Assembly: GCA_028702975.1 (NCBI GenBank)
Contig: JAQVNT010000026.1
Location: 1-11,869 of the forward strand
Direction: 5' to 3'
DNA length: 11,869 nt
From: Candidatus Delongbacteria bacterium
GTDB taxonomy: Bacteria; UBA4055
The notes under the pieces were generated by a model. It saw nothing but the letters and a program-made list of their open reading frames with translations, searched no databases and was not told where the DNA came from. Below, one piece after another: positions 1 through 6,581 of the stretch. The position numbers were made by a program, and so were the translations under genes. Numbering within the stretch: the stretch's first letter is position 1; every line of letters starts with the position of its first letter.

Positions 1-600
1 CCCTCCTGCGAGCACACCGGTAGGGTCGGCGGCAAGATAGCTTATTACGGGAGCGAGATTTGGAGCTTCTGTAACTTCTATTTTAACGCTTTTCGATACA
101 AATTTATCTCCGTCGCTCACGGTGCATGTCACCGTGCAGGAATCGAGCTCGTCGGGCGCGGTCCAGATCTCGCTTGGTCCTGTCCCCCCGATAGAACCGC
201 CGTCGCAAGTCCATGTGTATGTCAGCTGATCACCGTCGGCGTCCGTTGCGCCGCAGGTAAGAACGGCAGTTCCTCTCTGCATTACCGAGTATGAATCGGA
301 AGTAAGTGAATCGATCACCGGCGGTATGTTCGGAGTCTCCGTTACATTGATCTTGACTGAACAGGAAGTTGAGTCGGACGCGTCTTTTACGATACAGGTC
401 ACCGTGCAGGAATCAGGATATGCGGGAGCAGTCCATTCCGCCGACGCTCCTGTGCCGCTTAAGGAACCGTCGCTGCACGACCACTCGTAAGTGATCTGCT
501 CGGCATCCGGATCGTACGCTATGCATGTAACGGTCGAAGTTCCGCTCAGAAGCACTTCGTCAGGATCGGCGGTCAGGCTTACTATCACGGGAGCGGAGTT
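1..600 (-). repeat. Tandem 90-residue (270-base) PKD/Ig-like repeats
   Basis: Repeat units inside the lipoprotein gene occupy 331-600, 61-330 and, cut by the edge, 1-60. Each begins N-x-x-P-V-I-x-x-L (N317, N407, N497), an exact 90-residue period. Units one and two also share D-x-D-A/G-D/E-Q-x-TYxW, GTGxSxxWTAP and DSCTVTC. Four cysteines recur at the same offsets: C342/C432, C358/C448, C381/C471 and C385/C475. The nucleotide copies have diverged, so the array is old rather than a recent expansion. Further units probably lie beyond the left edge. Confidence 0.85.
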
Positions 601-1548
601 CGGGGCGTCAGAAGCCTCCATGATTATCGTGATCGATTCGCTGCCGTAAGCAGAAGTAACGCTTACCGTTCCGGTATAGATCCCGGACTCAAGCCCAGTC
701 CTGTCAATGTATATGTTCACTTTGCTCACCGATCCGTCGTAGGTCGATCCGCTCACAGGAGAACAAGTCAGCCAGTCAGAATCGTCAGTCAGGCTCCAGC
801 TCAGCGTTCCTATTCCTGTGTTTTCTATCGTAAAAGCCGTTTCTATACCGAATTTGGTAAAATCCATTACTGTCGGGTAGGCTGTCAGCTGAGGCTGAGT
901 CGAGCTGGCCGCGAAAGCGAATATCTCGACCGTGAGGCTGTTCGCGTTGGAAGTAAAAATAAGCGGTACGGAATAGTTACCCGCAGCCATACCTGTCCTG
1001 TCTATCGTGACAGTGACAGCGACGGATCCTGTTTTTATTACTCCGCCGGTCGTGCTCAGACTTATCCAGCTTTCAGACGGAGCGGCGGTCCATTCAAGGT
1101 CGCCCACGCCTGTGTTTGATACGAGAAGGGTCAGCGTGGTCTGGGACGAACCGAAATTAAGGAGAGCTTTGTCTATGGCAAGCACAGGCAGTTTGGACGA
1201 TATCTGGATGTCCGCGGTCTGTATCTCTCCGAAACCGGCTTTCACTACAGCCGAACCGGGAGCGTATCCCGATTTGGTCACGCTGACCGTATAAACGTCA
1301 GCGTCCAGACCGGAGAAAGAATAAAGACCGTCGGCTCCCGTCAGCATGCTCCTTCCCGTCGGCTGCACCGCGACCAGCGCGCCCGGCACTGCGAGCCCCG
1401 TTTCGAGGTCCGTCACAGTCCCGTTTACCTCTGCGTCTATCGACGGCCTAGACGGCGATGAATCGTCCGTACACGATACGGTGAAAAGGCAAACGGCGAA
1501 CAACATAAGAGCCGTCATCGTAAAAGCAGTCAGTCCTATTCTCTTCAT
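1..1548 (-). CDS. Large BACON/PKD-like repeat lipoprotein, 3' end beyond window
   Basis: This reading frame is open from the ATG at 1548 to the left edge (516 codons, no stop), so the C-terminus is missing. Residues 1-25 are a signal peptide (MKRIGLTAF start, hydrophobic core) ending in TVSC, with C26 as the likely lipidated cysteine. The lipobox is slightly atypical because Thr sits at -3. Residues about 38-115 read as a carboxypeptidase-regulatory-like beta sandwich (NGTVTDLETGLAVPGALV, then GADGLYSFSGLDADVYTVSV). Residues about 117-214 and 217-312 are two related BACON-like domains, each with an NTG-x-G-x-L-x-W core and an IDRTG motif. From residue 317 onward come 90-residue PKD/Ig-like repeats. 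The gene starts 21 bases after the stop of the preceding gene, with a weak CGGGA ribosome site, so the two are probably co-transcribed. It is probably an envelope-anchored, surface-exposed adhesion or carbohydrate-binding protein. The family assignments are from memory of motifs, and the ligand is unknown. Confidence 0.85.
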   Translation of the reverse strand, partial: MKRIGLTAFTMTALMLFAVCLFTVSCTDDSSPSRPSIDAEVNGTVTDLETGLAVPGALVAVQPTGRSMLTGADGLYSFSGLDADVYTVSVTKSGYAPGSAVVKAGFGEIQTADIQISSKLPVLAIDKALLNFGSSQTTLTLLVSNTGVGDLEWTAAPSESWISLSTTGGVIKTGSVAVTVTIDRTGMAAGNYSVPLIFTSNANSLTVEIFAFAASSTQPQLTAYPTVMDFTKFGIETAFTIENTGIGTLSWSLTDDSDWLTCSPVSGSTYDGSVSKVNIYIDRTGLESGIYTGTVSVTSAYGSESITIIMEASDAPNSAPVIVSLTADPDEVLLSGTSTVTCIAYDPDAEQITYEWSCSDGSLSGTGASAEWTAPAYPDSCTVTCIVKDASDSTSCSVKINVTETPNIPPVIDSLTSDSYSVMQRGTAVLTCGATDADGDQLTYTWTCDGGSIGGTGPSEIWTAPDELDSCTVTCTVSDGDKFVSKSVKIEVTEAPNLAPVISYLAADPTGVLAGG

Positions 1549-1569
1549 AATATATCCCGTTGATTTTTT

Positions 1570-2283
1570 TTAAAATTTATAAACGAGGCTCAGCCCTAAT
1601 TTGTCCTTCCCTATAACAGCCGACGCTTCAAGATTTTTCAGTAAAGGAGTTACCGAGTAGGCATCGTAAATGTTATAAAGATGAACGACTGCCGCAGCAA
1701 TATAGTATGTCGTTCTTATGTTCTTCCATTTACTTACCTTGTCGTTATAGAAATCCCAGACCAGAAGATTTTCAGGATCGTCCCTGTCGTCTATGGCGTC
1801 GCTCATGTTCCCGTCAGCGATGAATATACCCGCTATCAGACCCGCTTCAGCTCCCAGAAAAAGCGATCCCCTCAAAGAACGGCCTTTGTAGATCTGTCCG
1901 GCCCCGGGTATCAAACCTGAATACAGAGCCGCTTTTTTTGCCTTCTCTTTAAAAATGTACTCGAAATCAGGTACTACCGCACTTATGGTGACAGTCCACA
2001 TGCCGTCTTCGTCTTTCTCTGAATCAATGATGTCATACGAACTGATAAAACCCTGACTGCTCGAGATCACTTCGTCGTTCTCCGACATATAGTTCTTCAT
2101 TTTGCTTTCGGATTTTATGTACACGCCGATAGCCTTCTCGACAGCATTCTTCTGGGCCGCTTTCAAAGCTGATTCCATATCGGTTCCTCTTCCTTCTGCA
2201 GTGACATTGTAGCTTTCTGCAGCCGGAAAAACATTTGATAAGAAAAATATAGCCGTCAAAAATACATACATCCGTATATTCAT
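1570..2283 (-). CDS. Secreted FlgT-N-like / DUF5683-like envelope protein
   Basis: A 237-residue protein. The ATG at 2283 is preferred over an in-frame GTG at 2292, because AGGTG lies 6 bases before the ATG and the GTG is itself part of that ribosome site. Residues 1-23 form a Sec signal peptide (hydrophobic FLTAIFFLSNVFP, then AAES). Residues about 25-105 resemble the N-terminal FlgT/LPP20-type fold: a GRG turn, the helix pattern ALKAAQKNAVEKAIGVYI, then SSSQGFISSYDII and a strand WTVTISAVV. Residues about 117-160 resemble DUF5683, with SGLIPGAGQIYKGR, a following RGSLF, and a hydrophobic segment GAEAGLIAGIFIA. A second hydrophobic stretch is at 192-205. The end (LGLSLVYKF) is beta-like and finishes in Phe, as many outer-membrane-associated proteins do. 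It is first in an operon with the lipoprotein gene. The role is unknown; envelope assembly or anchoring is an inference. No flagellar genes are nearby, so a true flagellar role is not supported. Confidence 0.8.
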   Translation of the reverse strand: MNIRMYVFLTAIFFLSNVFPAAESYNVTAEGRGTDMESALKAAQKNAVEKAIGVYIKSESKMKNYMSENDEVISSSQGFISSYDIIDSEKDEDGMWTVTISAVVPDFEYIFKEKAKKAALYSGLIPGAGQIYKGRSLRGSLFLGAEAGLIAGIFIADGNMSDAIDDRDDPENLLVWDFYNDKVSKWKNIRTTYYIAAAVVHLYNIYDAYSVTPLLKNLEASAVIGKDKLGLSLVYKF

Positions 2284-2289
2284 TCGAGA

Positions 2290-2294
2290 CACCT
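2290..2294 (-). promoter_or_regulatory. Ribosome binding site that decides the start at 2283
   Basis: On the minus strand AGGTG is followed by six bases and ATG. It overlaps the upstream in-frame GTG (2290-2292), which has no ribosome site of its own, so the ATG start is preferred. Confidence 0.6.
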
Positions 2295-2307
2295 GCTTTT
2301 TATGTAA

Positions 2308-2336
2308 AATATATAAACATCATCTGAGTAAATCAA
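2308..2336 (-). promoter_or_regulatory. Sigma70-type promoter for the envelope operon
   Basis: On the minus strand the -35 box is TTGATT (2331-2336) and the -10 box is TATATT (2308-2313), with exactly 17 bases between them. Transcription would begin near 2301, giving a short leader of roughly 18 bases before the ATG at 2283. The same box pattern recurs in front of the tRNA and the U32 gene. The rest of the divergent gap up to 2428 is AT-rich. I found no equally convincing plus-strand promoter there for the radical SAM gene. Confidence 0.65.
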
Positions 2337-2428
2337 GTAAATTTACGATACTGTTTTAAATTATAAAATTGTGTTTGTAAGGTAATTTTGTTAAATTGTG
2401 TCCGTCTCCTACAAACGGAAAAAAACAG

Positions 2429-4465
2429 ATGAAAGTACTTCTCATATCACCTCCCTTCACACAGCTTAATTCGCCTTATGCTTCTCTGCCCTTTCTTCAG
2501 GGATCATTAAAGGCTAACGGAATTGATGTTTCCTGCCTAGATCTGGGTATCAGAATATCCTGCAGGCTGTTCTCGTCCGAAACGGCAGTTCAGGTCCTTG
2601 ATTTTTTAAGAGGAAAAGATGACCGACTTGCCGAAAAAGTTCTCTCATGCACTTTTCTGCCTGACGGGAAAATGCTCCGGACGGCTCTGGACAAAAATAC
2701 CGCGAAAATGAGTGACACGGACTACGCGAAATATTTATGCTCGCTTTACCTTGAGGATATTTTTCTCGATTATAATAAAATATGCCCCGATTACGAACTT
2801 TCAAGATACGGCGAGAAAATTGCTCTGAGCCTGCCTTCTTTTGAGATCATACGCAAAAAGATCATATCCGGTAACGATCTTATATCGGACATGATAGAAG
2901 AAGAGTTGAAATCCGCCTCCATTGAAAGCTTTGATATCATAGCCTTAACTGTTCCTTTTCCGGGTACTCTTACCGGTGCGCTTAAAGCCGCTCAGTTCAT
3001 AAAACAGAAATATCCGGATAAGATCATAGTTCTCGGAGGCGGTTATGTAAATACAGAACTCCGAAGCCTGACCGATCCCGGCATTTTCGATTACGCAGAC
3101 TTCATCTGCCTTGACGACGGGGAGATACCGATGCTGAGGATATGCAGTTACGCTGAAAGAAAGATCGGGCATGACGGGCTTGTACGGACATTTTACCGCG
3201 AAGAGAATAAAGTTGTATATGCGGATAATTCTCATCTGACTATAGGCATTATAAGAGGAACACCCGATTATTCCGGTCTGGAAATGGATAAATATATTCC
3301 TGTTTACGAATCAGTGAACCCGATGATGCGTCTCTGGTCCGAAAATGACACGCTTAAGCTGAGACTGGCGAAAGGATGCTACTGGCACAAATGCGGATTC
3401 TGCGACACTTCTCTCCCGTACATAAAGGATTTTGCCCGGGAGTCCGTTGACGACATAATAAACGACATCACAGCTATGACCGGTCAGACCGGGTTAACGA
3501 GATTCCACTTTGTGGATGAAGCCCTGCCGCCGGCTCTTGTAATAAAGCTATCGCTTGAACTTCTGAGGCGCGGGATCATGATAACCTGGTGGGGAAATAT
3601 CAGGTTTGACAAGGCTTTCACAGAGGATGTGTGCAGACTGCTGAAAGCCGCAGGCTGCATCGCGGCGGTCGGCGGACTGGAATCCGCTTCGGACAGGACG
3701 CTTAAGCGCATGAACAAGGGCGTCACGGTCGCTGAAGCCGTAAAGGTCATGCGGAACTTCAGTTCGGCAGGCATACTTGTTCATGCCTACATGATCTGCG
3801 GGTTCCCCGGTGAAACGGACTGCGACCTTATCGACTCGGCTGAAGCGCTCAGACAGATGTTCGCCGCGGGTATACTGAATTCAGCGTACTGGCACAGGTT
3901 CGCCTTATCCGTCCACAGCCCTGTTTACGCACATGCGGAAGAATACGGACTGTCTGTCAGCGGCAGGAACAACCCCTTCGCTAACAACGGGGTCGAATAT
4001 ACAGACAGTTCCGGGAACGATCCCGACAAATTTGCGGACGGCCTCAGAAAATCGGTTTACAACTGGATGCTCGGAATCTGCCTCGATAACGATATAAGAA
4101 CATGGTTCGGTTTTCCTGTCCCGGAGCCCAAAGCGGGAAAGAACTTCGTCAGAAACATACTGAACTCACCTTCACCCCTGCCCGGAATGAACAAAAGGAT
4201 CGTCTGGCTCGGAAAAGAGATCCGGCTTAAGGGAAAGATTACGGTGATAGAAGGACTTAACGGAGATACGGAATATGAGCTCCCCCAAAAGATCGCTTTG
4301 TGGCTGAAAGAACTGGCTGATAAAGCTTCTGTAATAAATCCTCACGAAGTAATTCTGTCAGATGCCGAAAAGTCATTTCCGGATAATTCAGGTATTAAAT
4401 TCACTCATTTTATATGCAATGCGGTATGGGATGACCTGTTCGACGCGGGAATGCTTATAATTTGA
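2429..4465 (+). CDS. B12-binding-domain radical SAM protein with CX4CX2C motif
   Basis: The start is placed at ATG 2429 because the protein then opens MKVLLISPPFTQLNSPYASL, the usual beginning of this family. An in-frame TTG at 2396 would add 11 unlikely residues. The product is 678 residues. Residues about 1-270 form a cobalamin-binding-type Rossmann domain: a PFPGTL segment, then IIVLGGGYVNTE near 198-209, and a DDGEIPM turn. It has no obvious DxHxxG cobalamin ligand motif. The radical SAM core follows. KGCYWHKCGFCD supplies cluster cysteines C317, C322 and C325, spaced CX4CX2C instead of the canonical CX3CX2C. VGGLES (414-419) and GFPGE (458-462) are the glycine-rich and SAM-contacting segments. 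The C-terminal region (about 580-678) is a family-specific tail rich in RIVWLGKEIRLK-type strands. The reaction and substrate are unknown, and no RiPP precursor or partner enzyme is adjacent. It appears to be transcribed alone; I see no clear terminator before the tRNA promoter. Confidence 0.85.
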   Translation: MKVLLISPPFTQLNSPYASLPFLQGSLKANGIDVSCLDLGIRISCRLFSSETAVQVLDFLRGKDDRLAEKVLSCTFLPDGKMLRTALDKNTAKMSDTDYAKYLCSLYLEDIFLDYNKICPDYELSRYGEKIALSLPSFEIIRKKIISGNDLISDMIEEELKSASIESFDIIALTVPFPGTLTGALKAAQFIKQKYPDKIIVLGGGYVNTELRSLTDPGIFDYADFICLDDGEIPMLRICSYAERKIGHDGLVRTFYREENKVVYADNSHLTIGIIRGTPDYSGLEMDKYIPVYESVNPMMRLWSENDTLKLRLAKGCYWHKCGFCDTSLPYIKDFARESVDDIINDITAMTGQTGLTRFHFVDEALPPALVIKLSLELLRRGIMITWWGNIRFDKAFTEDVCRLLKAAGCIAAVGGLESASDRTLKRMNKGVTVAEAVKVMRNFSSAGILVHAYMICGFPGETDCDLIDSAEALRQMFAAGILNSAYWHRFALSVHSPVYAHAEEYGLSVSGRNNPFANNGVEYTDSSGNDPDKFADGLRKSVYNWMLGICLDNDIRTWFGFPVPEPKAGKNFVRNILNSPSPLPGMNKRIVWLGKEIRLKGKITVIEGLNGDTEYELPQKIALWLKELADKASVINPHEVILSDAEKSFPDNSGIKFTHFICNAVWDDLFDAGMLII

Positions 4466-4476
4466 CTTTAAAACTG

Positions 4477-4505
4477 TTGACATTAAAGGTCGTTTTGAGT
4501 ATATT
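4477..4505 (+). promoter_or_regulatory. Consensus promoter for tRNA-Arg
   Basis: The -35 box TTGACA (4477-4482) is a perfect consensus match. The -10 box TATATT (4500-4505) follows after 17 bases. Transcription would start near 4512, leaving a leader of about 17 bases before the mature tRNA. This is the strongest promoter-like sequence in the window, as expected for a stable RNA gene. Confidence 0.85.
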
Positions 4506-4528
4506 TGGTCAGTTTTTGAAATAGACAT

Positions 4529-4602
4529 GCACCATTAGCTCAGTTGGATAGAGCAACGGATTTCTAATCCGTAGGTCAGAGGTTCGAGCCCTCTATGGTG
4601 TA
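4529..4602 (+). tRNA. tRNA-Arg (anticodon UCU)
   Basis: A full cloverleaf of 74 nt can be drawn. The acceptor stem pairs 4529-4535 with 4595-4601, with discriminator A at 4602. The D stem GCTC/GAGC spans 4538-4541 and 4551-4554. The anticodon stem ACGGA/TCCGT (4556-4560 and 4568-4572) encloses loop TTTCTAA with anticodon TCT at 4563-4565. The T arm AGAGG-TTCGAGC-CCTCT spans 4578-4594. It would decode AGA and AGG, and AGA is frequent in the neighbouring genes. The 3' CCA is not encoded (CTA follows the discriminator), so it must be added by a nucleotidyltransferase. The first acceptor pair is G.U rather than G-C. Confidence 0.95.
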
Positions 4603-4607
4603 CTATA

Positions 4608-4633
4608 AAAAAGCCTCATTTAAGGGGCTTTTT
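4608..4633 (+). terminator. Rho-independent terminator after tRNA-Arg
   Basis: AAAAAGCCTC (4608-4617) pairs with GGGGCTTTTT (4624-4633) around the six-base loop ATTTAA, with one G.T wobble. The run of five T closes the hairpin. It lies six bases after the tRNA and separates it from the U32 operon. Confidence 0.85.
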
Positions 4634-4637
4634 CTAT

Positions 4638-4665
4638 TTGATTTAACAGCTATTTTAATTATATT
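4638..4665 (+). promoter_or_regulatory. Candidate promoter for the U32-recO-GlyRS-like operon
   Basis: TTGATT (4638-4643) and TATATT (4660-4665) are 16 bases apart, directly after the tRNA terminator. The start would be near 4672, about 15 bases before the ATG at 4687. It matches the style of the other two promoters, but the region is AT-rich and chance matches are possible. Confidence 0.55.
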
Positions 4666-4686
4666 TAAGTTCAAAAACAGGTGAAG

Positions 4687-5901
4687 ATGAAAAATAAGAT
4701 CGAACTTTTGGCTCCTGCGGGTAATTTTGAAAAATTAAGAACCGCCGTGCTTTACGGAGCGGATGCGGTTTACCTTTCGGGCAGAGAATTCGGAATGCGC
4801 GCCTTTGCGGGTAATTTTTCCGATGACGAGCTCAGACAGGCAAAGGAATTCTGCACAGAGAACAAAGTTAAGATGTATGTTACGGTTAACATCATCGCTC
4901 ACAATGGCGATCTTAAAGGCGCGGAGAAACATCTGGCGCTTTTAAACGAAATAAAAGCCGACGCTGCGATCATTTCAGATCTCGGACTGGCTGACTTGTG
5001 CCTGAAAAAATTCCCCGGTCTTCCGGTCCACATTTCCACCCAGTTCTCGGCCATGAATTACAGAACAGTGAATTTTCTGTATAGCCTCGGAGCTGAAAGG
5101 ATAATTCTTCCCAGAGAGCTTTCGATTAATGAAATAACAGAGATAAAGAAAAAAAGCAAAGCGGAGCTGGAGATGTTCGTTCACGGAGCGATGTGTATGG
5201 CATATTCCGGAAGATGTATGCTCAGCTTTCACACAAAAGGACGCGATCCCAACCGCGGCGAATGCAACCAGACTTGCAGGTTCAGTTACGACCTGGGATC
5301 TGCCGATATTCCTGAAGGCTTTTACATTGAGGAAGAGGCTAAAAAAGGGACATATTTCTTTAATTCAAAAGATCTATGCCTGATCGAGCACATTCCTGAA
5401 ATTATTGAAAGCGGAATAGCTTCAGTCAAGATCGAAGGAAGAATGAAAACCCAGGGATATCTCTCCACGGTCGTAAAAACTTACAGAGAAGCAATCGACC
5501 TGTACTATAAAGATAAAAAGGCTTATAAATTCGATCCCGGGTGGTTGACGGAATTGAAAAAGGTTTCGAACAGGGGCTATACAACATTCAGATTCAATGA
5601 CCCTTCTGTGCCTGCAGATCAGAACTTCCGTTCAGGCAAAGCGGAAAGCACTCACGATGTTGCGGGCATCGTAAAAGAGATCATAAAGAGAAAGTATATG
5701 GTAGTCGAGGTTAAAAGCGCTTTCTGTACGGGAGATGAGATTGAGATACTTATTCCCGGAAAAAGAACGCTGAATGTAAGGCTTGATGAGATAAAGAACG
5801 CTGTCGGAGAACCCGTTGAGAGAACAAATCCGAACCAGATAGTAATTATAAAGCACCATAAATCAGTTGTTCCGGGAACGATCATAAGAATAAAGAAGTG
5901 A
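4687..5901 (+). CDS. U32-family protein (TrhP/RlhA/UbiU-type RNA or substrate hydroxylase)
   Basis: A 404-residue protein starting at ATG 4687, with AGGTGA just upstream at 4679-4684. A GTG at 4681 is in frame but lies inside that ribosome site. The N-terminus IELLAPAGNFEKLRTAVLYGADAVYL is the typical U32 TIM-barrel opening. The family signature is intact: residues 152-170 read E-M-F-V-H-G-A-M-C-M-A-Y-S-G-R-C-M-L-S. Cysteines C160, C167, C183 and C221 are spaced like the four [4Fe-4S] ligands known in UbiU-type members, with C187 as an extra. VKIEGRMK (238-245) is also typical. The last ~85 residues form the small C-terminal beta domain seen in TrhP-like proteins. Characterised relatives hydroxylate wobble uridine of some tRNAs (TrhP), 23S rRNA (RlhA) or ubiquinone precursors (UbiU/V). 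With no ubi genes in view, tRNA modification is the best guess. It overlaps the next gene by four bases. Confidence 0.88.
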   Translation: MKNKIELLAPAGNFEKLRTAVLYGADAVYLSGREFGMRAFAGNFSDDELRQAKEFCTENKVKMYVTVNIIAHNGDLKGAEKHLALLNEIKADAAIISDLGLADLCLKKFPGLPVHISTQFSAMNYRTVNFLYSLGAERIILPRELSINEITEIKKKSKAELEMFVHGAMCMAYSGRCMLSFHTKGRDPNRGECNQTCRFSYDLGSADIPEGFYIEEEAKKGTYFFNSKDLCLIEHIPEIIESGIASVKIEGRMKTQGYLSTVVKTYREAIDLYYKDKKAYKFDPGWLTELKKVSNRGYTTFRFNDPSVPADQNFRSGKAESTHDVAGIVKEIIKRKYMVVEVKSAFCTGDEIEILIPGKRTLNVRLDEIKNAVGEPVERTNPNQIVIIKHHKSVVPGTIIRIKK

Positions 5902-6581
5902 TAAAAGAACAATACTTAAATACCAGCGGGATAATACTGAAAAATTCGCGCCTGAATGACACTTCTGCGAACATTACTGTACTTACACAGGGGTCCGGTA
6001 TACTTGAAATAACCAGATTTGGTTATAATTCCAAGAAAAATTACTCCAAGTCCGTCCTTCAGCCTCTAAATCTCACAGAACTTTATATTGAGATGAAACA
6101 GGACAGAAGAACGATCAAAGATTGCGTGCTGTCAGAAAATTTCGGGAATCTGAAAAAAGATTACAAAAGAACGGTCTGCGCCTCTGAACTTGCTGATTCG
6201 ATAATTAAACTCAGAGTATATGATATTAAGGATTACAGCCTGATATTCGTTCTTTTCAAAAAATTTCTTGAAGCTTTAAACACCCAAGAAAGCCACTACC
6301 TGACCCTGACAGCTTATTTTTACTTCAGACTCGCATGGTGCATGGGCATATCGTTCGATCTCGACTCAACGGAAGAAGGTTCTCTTAAAAATTTGAGTAT
6401 CTCTAAAAACCTCCACGGAATAATGAAGACTTTCTCTGTACATAAATTTGCGGATATTAACGAAATCGATTACATTACCGAAAGAGAATTTATCGAGTTT
6501 TGCGAAATGTATAAGAAATATACCGGATACCATTTTGGGAATCCTATACAGATCAGAACATCACTGATCGAGGAGGAATAA
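5898..6581 (+). CDS. recO: DNA repair protein RecO
   Basis: A 227-residue protein. Translation starts at GTG 5898, inside the GTGA overlap with the stop of the preceding gene. No other start lies near enough to keep the fold, so translational coupling is likely. Residues about 5-80 form the N-terminal OB fold (TSGIILKNSRLNDTSANITV, then LTQGSGILEITRFG with the conserved K/R-rich loop after it). The helical C-terminal part includes ELADSI (97-102), FKKFLEALN and the family-typical FYFRLAWCMGISF (141-153). The CxxC-type zinc finger present in some RecO proteins is absent, as in E. coli RecO. The family loads RecA onto SSB-coated single-stranded DNA with RecR, anneals strands, and acts in the RecFOR gap-repair pathway in the cytoplasm. 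The next gene begins on the base after its stop. Confidence 0.85.
   Translation: MIKEQYLNTSGIILKNSRLNDTSANITVLTQGSGILEITRFGYNSKKNYSKSVLQPLNLTELYIEMKQDRRTIKDCVLSENFGNLKKDYKRTVCASELADSIIKLRVYDIKDYSLIFVLFKKFLEALNTQESHYLTLTAYFYFRLAWCMGISFDLDSTEEGSLKNLSISKNLHGIMKTFSVHKFADINEIDYITEREFIEFCEMYKKYTGYHFGNPIQIRTSLIEEE
6571..6576 (+). promoter_or_regulatory. Strong Shine-Dalgarno for the GlyRS-like gene
   Basis: AGGAGG lies five bases before ATG 6582, within the last codons of recO. It is the closest match to consensus among the ribosome sites in the window, so the GlyRS-like protein may be made at higher levels than RecO from the same message. Confidence 0.7.

Noticed and set aside
1..1548. Recent horizontal transfer of the lipoprotein gene from its higher GC
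   Set aside because: Repeat proteins rich in Gly, Ala, Thr and Ser are often GC-rich. It shares an operon and codon habits with its neighbour, and there are no mobile element remains.
1007..1573. Plus-strand open frames of 95 and 75 codons opposite the lipoprotein gene
   Set aside because: They are antisense to a continuous 516-codon frame with a signal peptide and recognisable domains, and have no ribosome sites or family resemblance.
2396..2428. TTG at 2396 as the radical SAM start
   Set aside because: It adds a Pro/Lys-rich leader not typical of the family, while ATG 2429 gives the standard MKVLLISPP opening.
4529..4633. tRNA gene as an integration site for a mobile element
   Set aside because: There is no integrase nearby and I saw no direct repeat of the tRNA 3' end elsewhere in the window.
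4687..5901. Calling the U32 protein a collagenase or peptidase
   Set aside because: The U32 peptidase label is historical. The cysteine pattern fits the iron-sulfur hydroxylase members, and no protease active site is visible.
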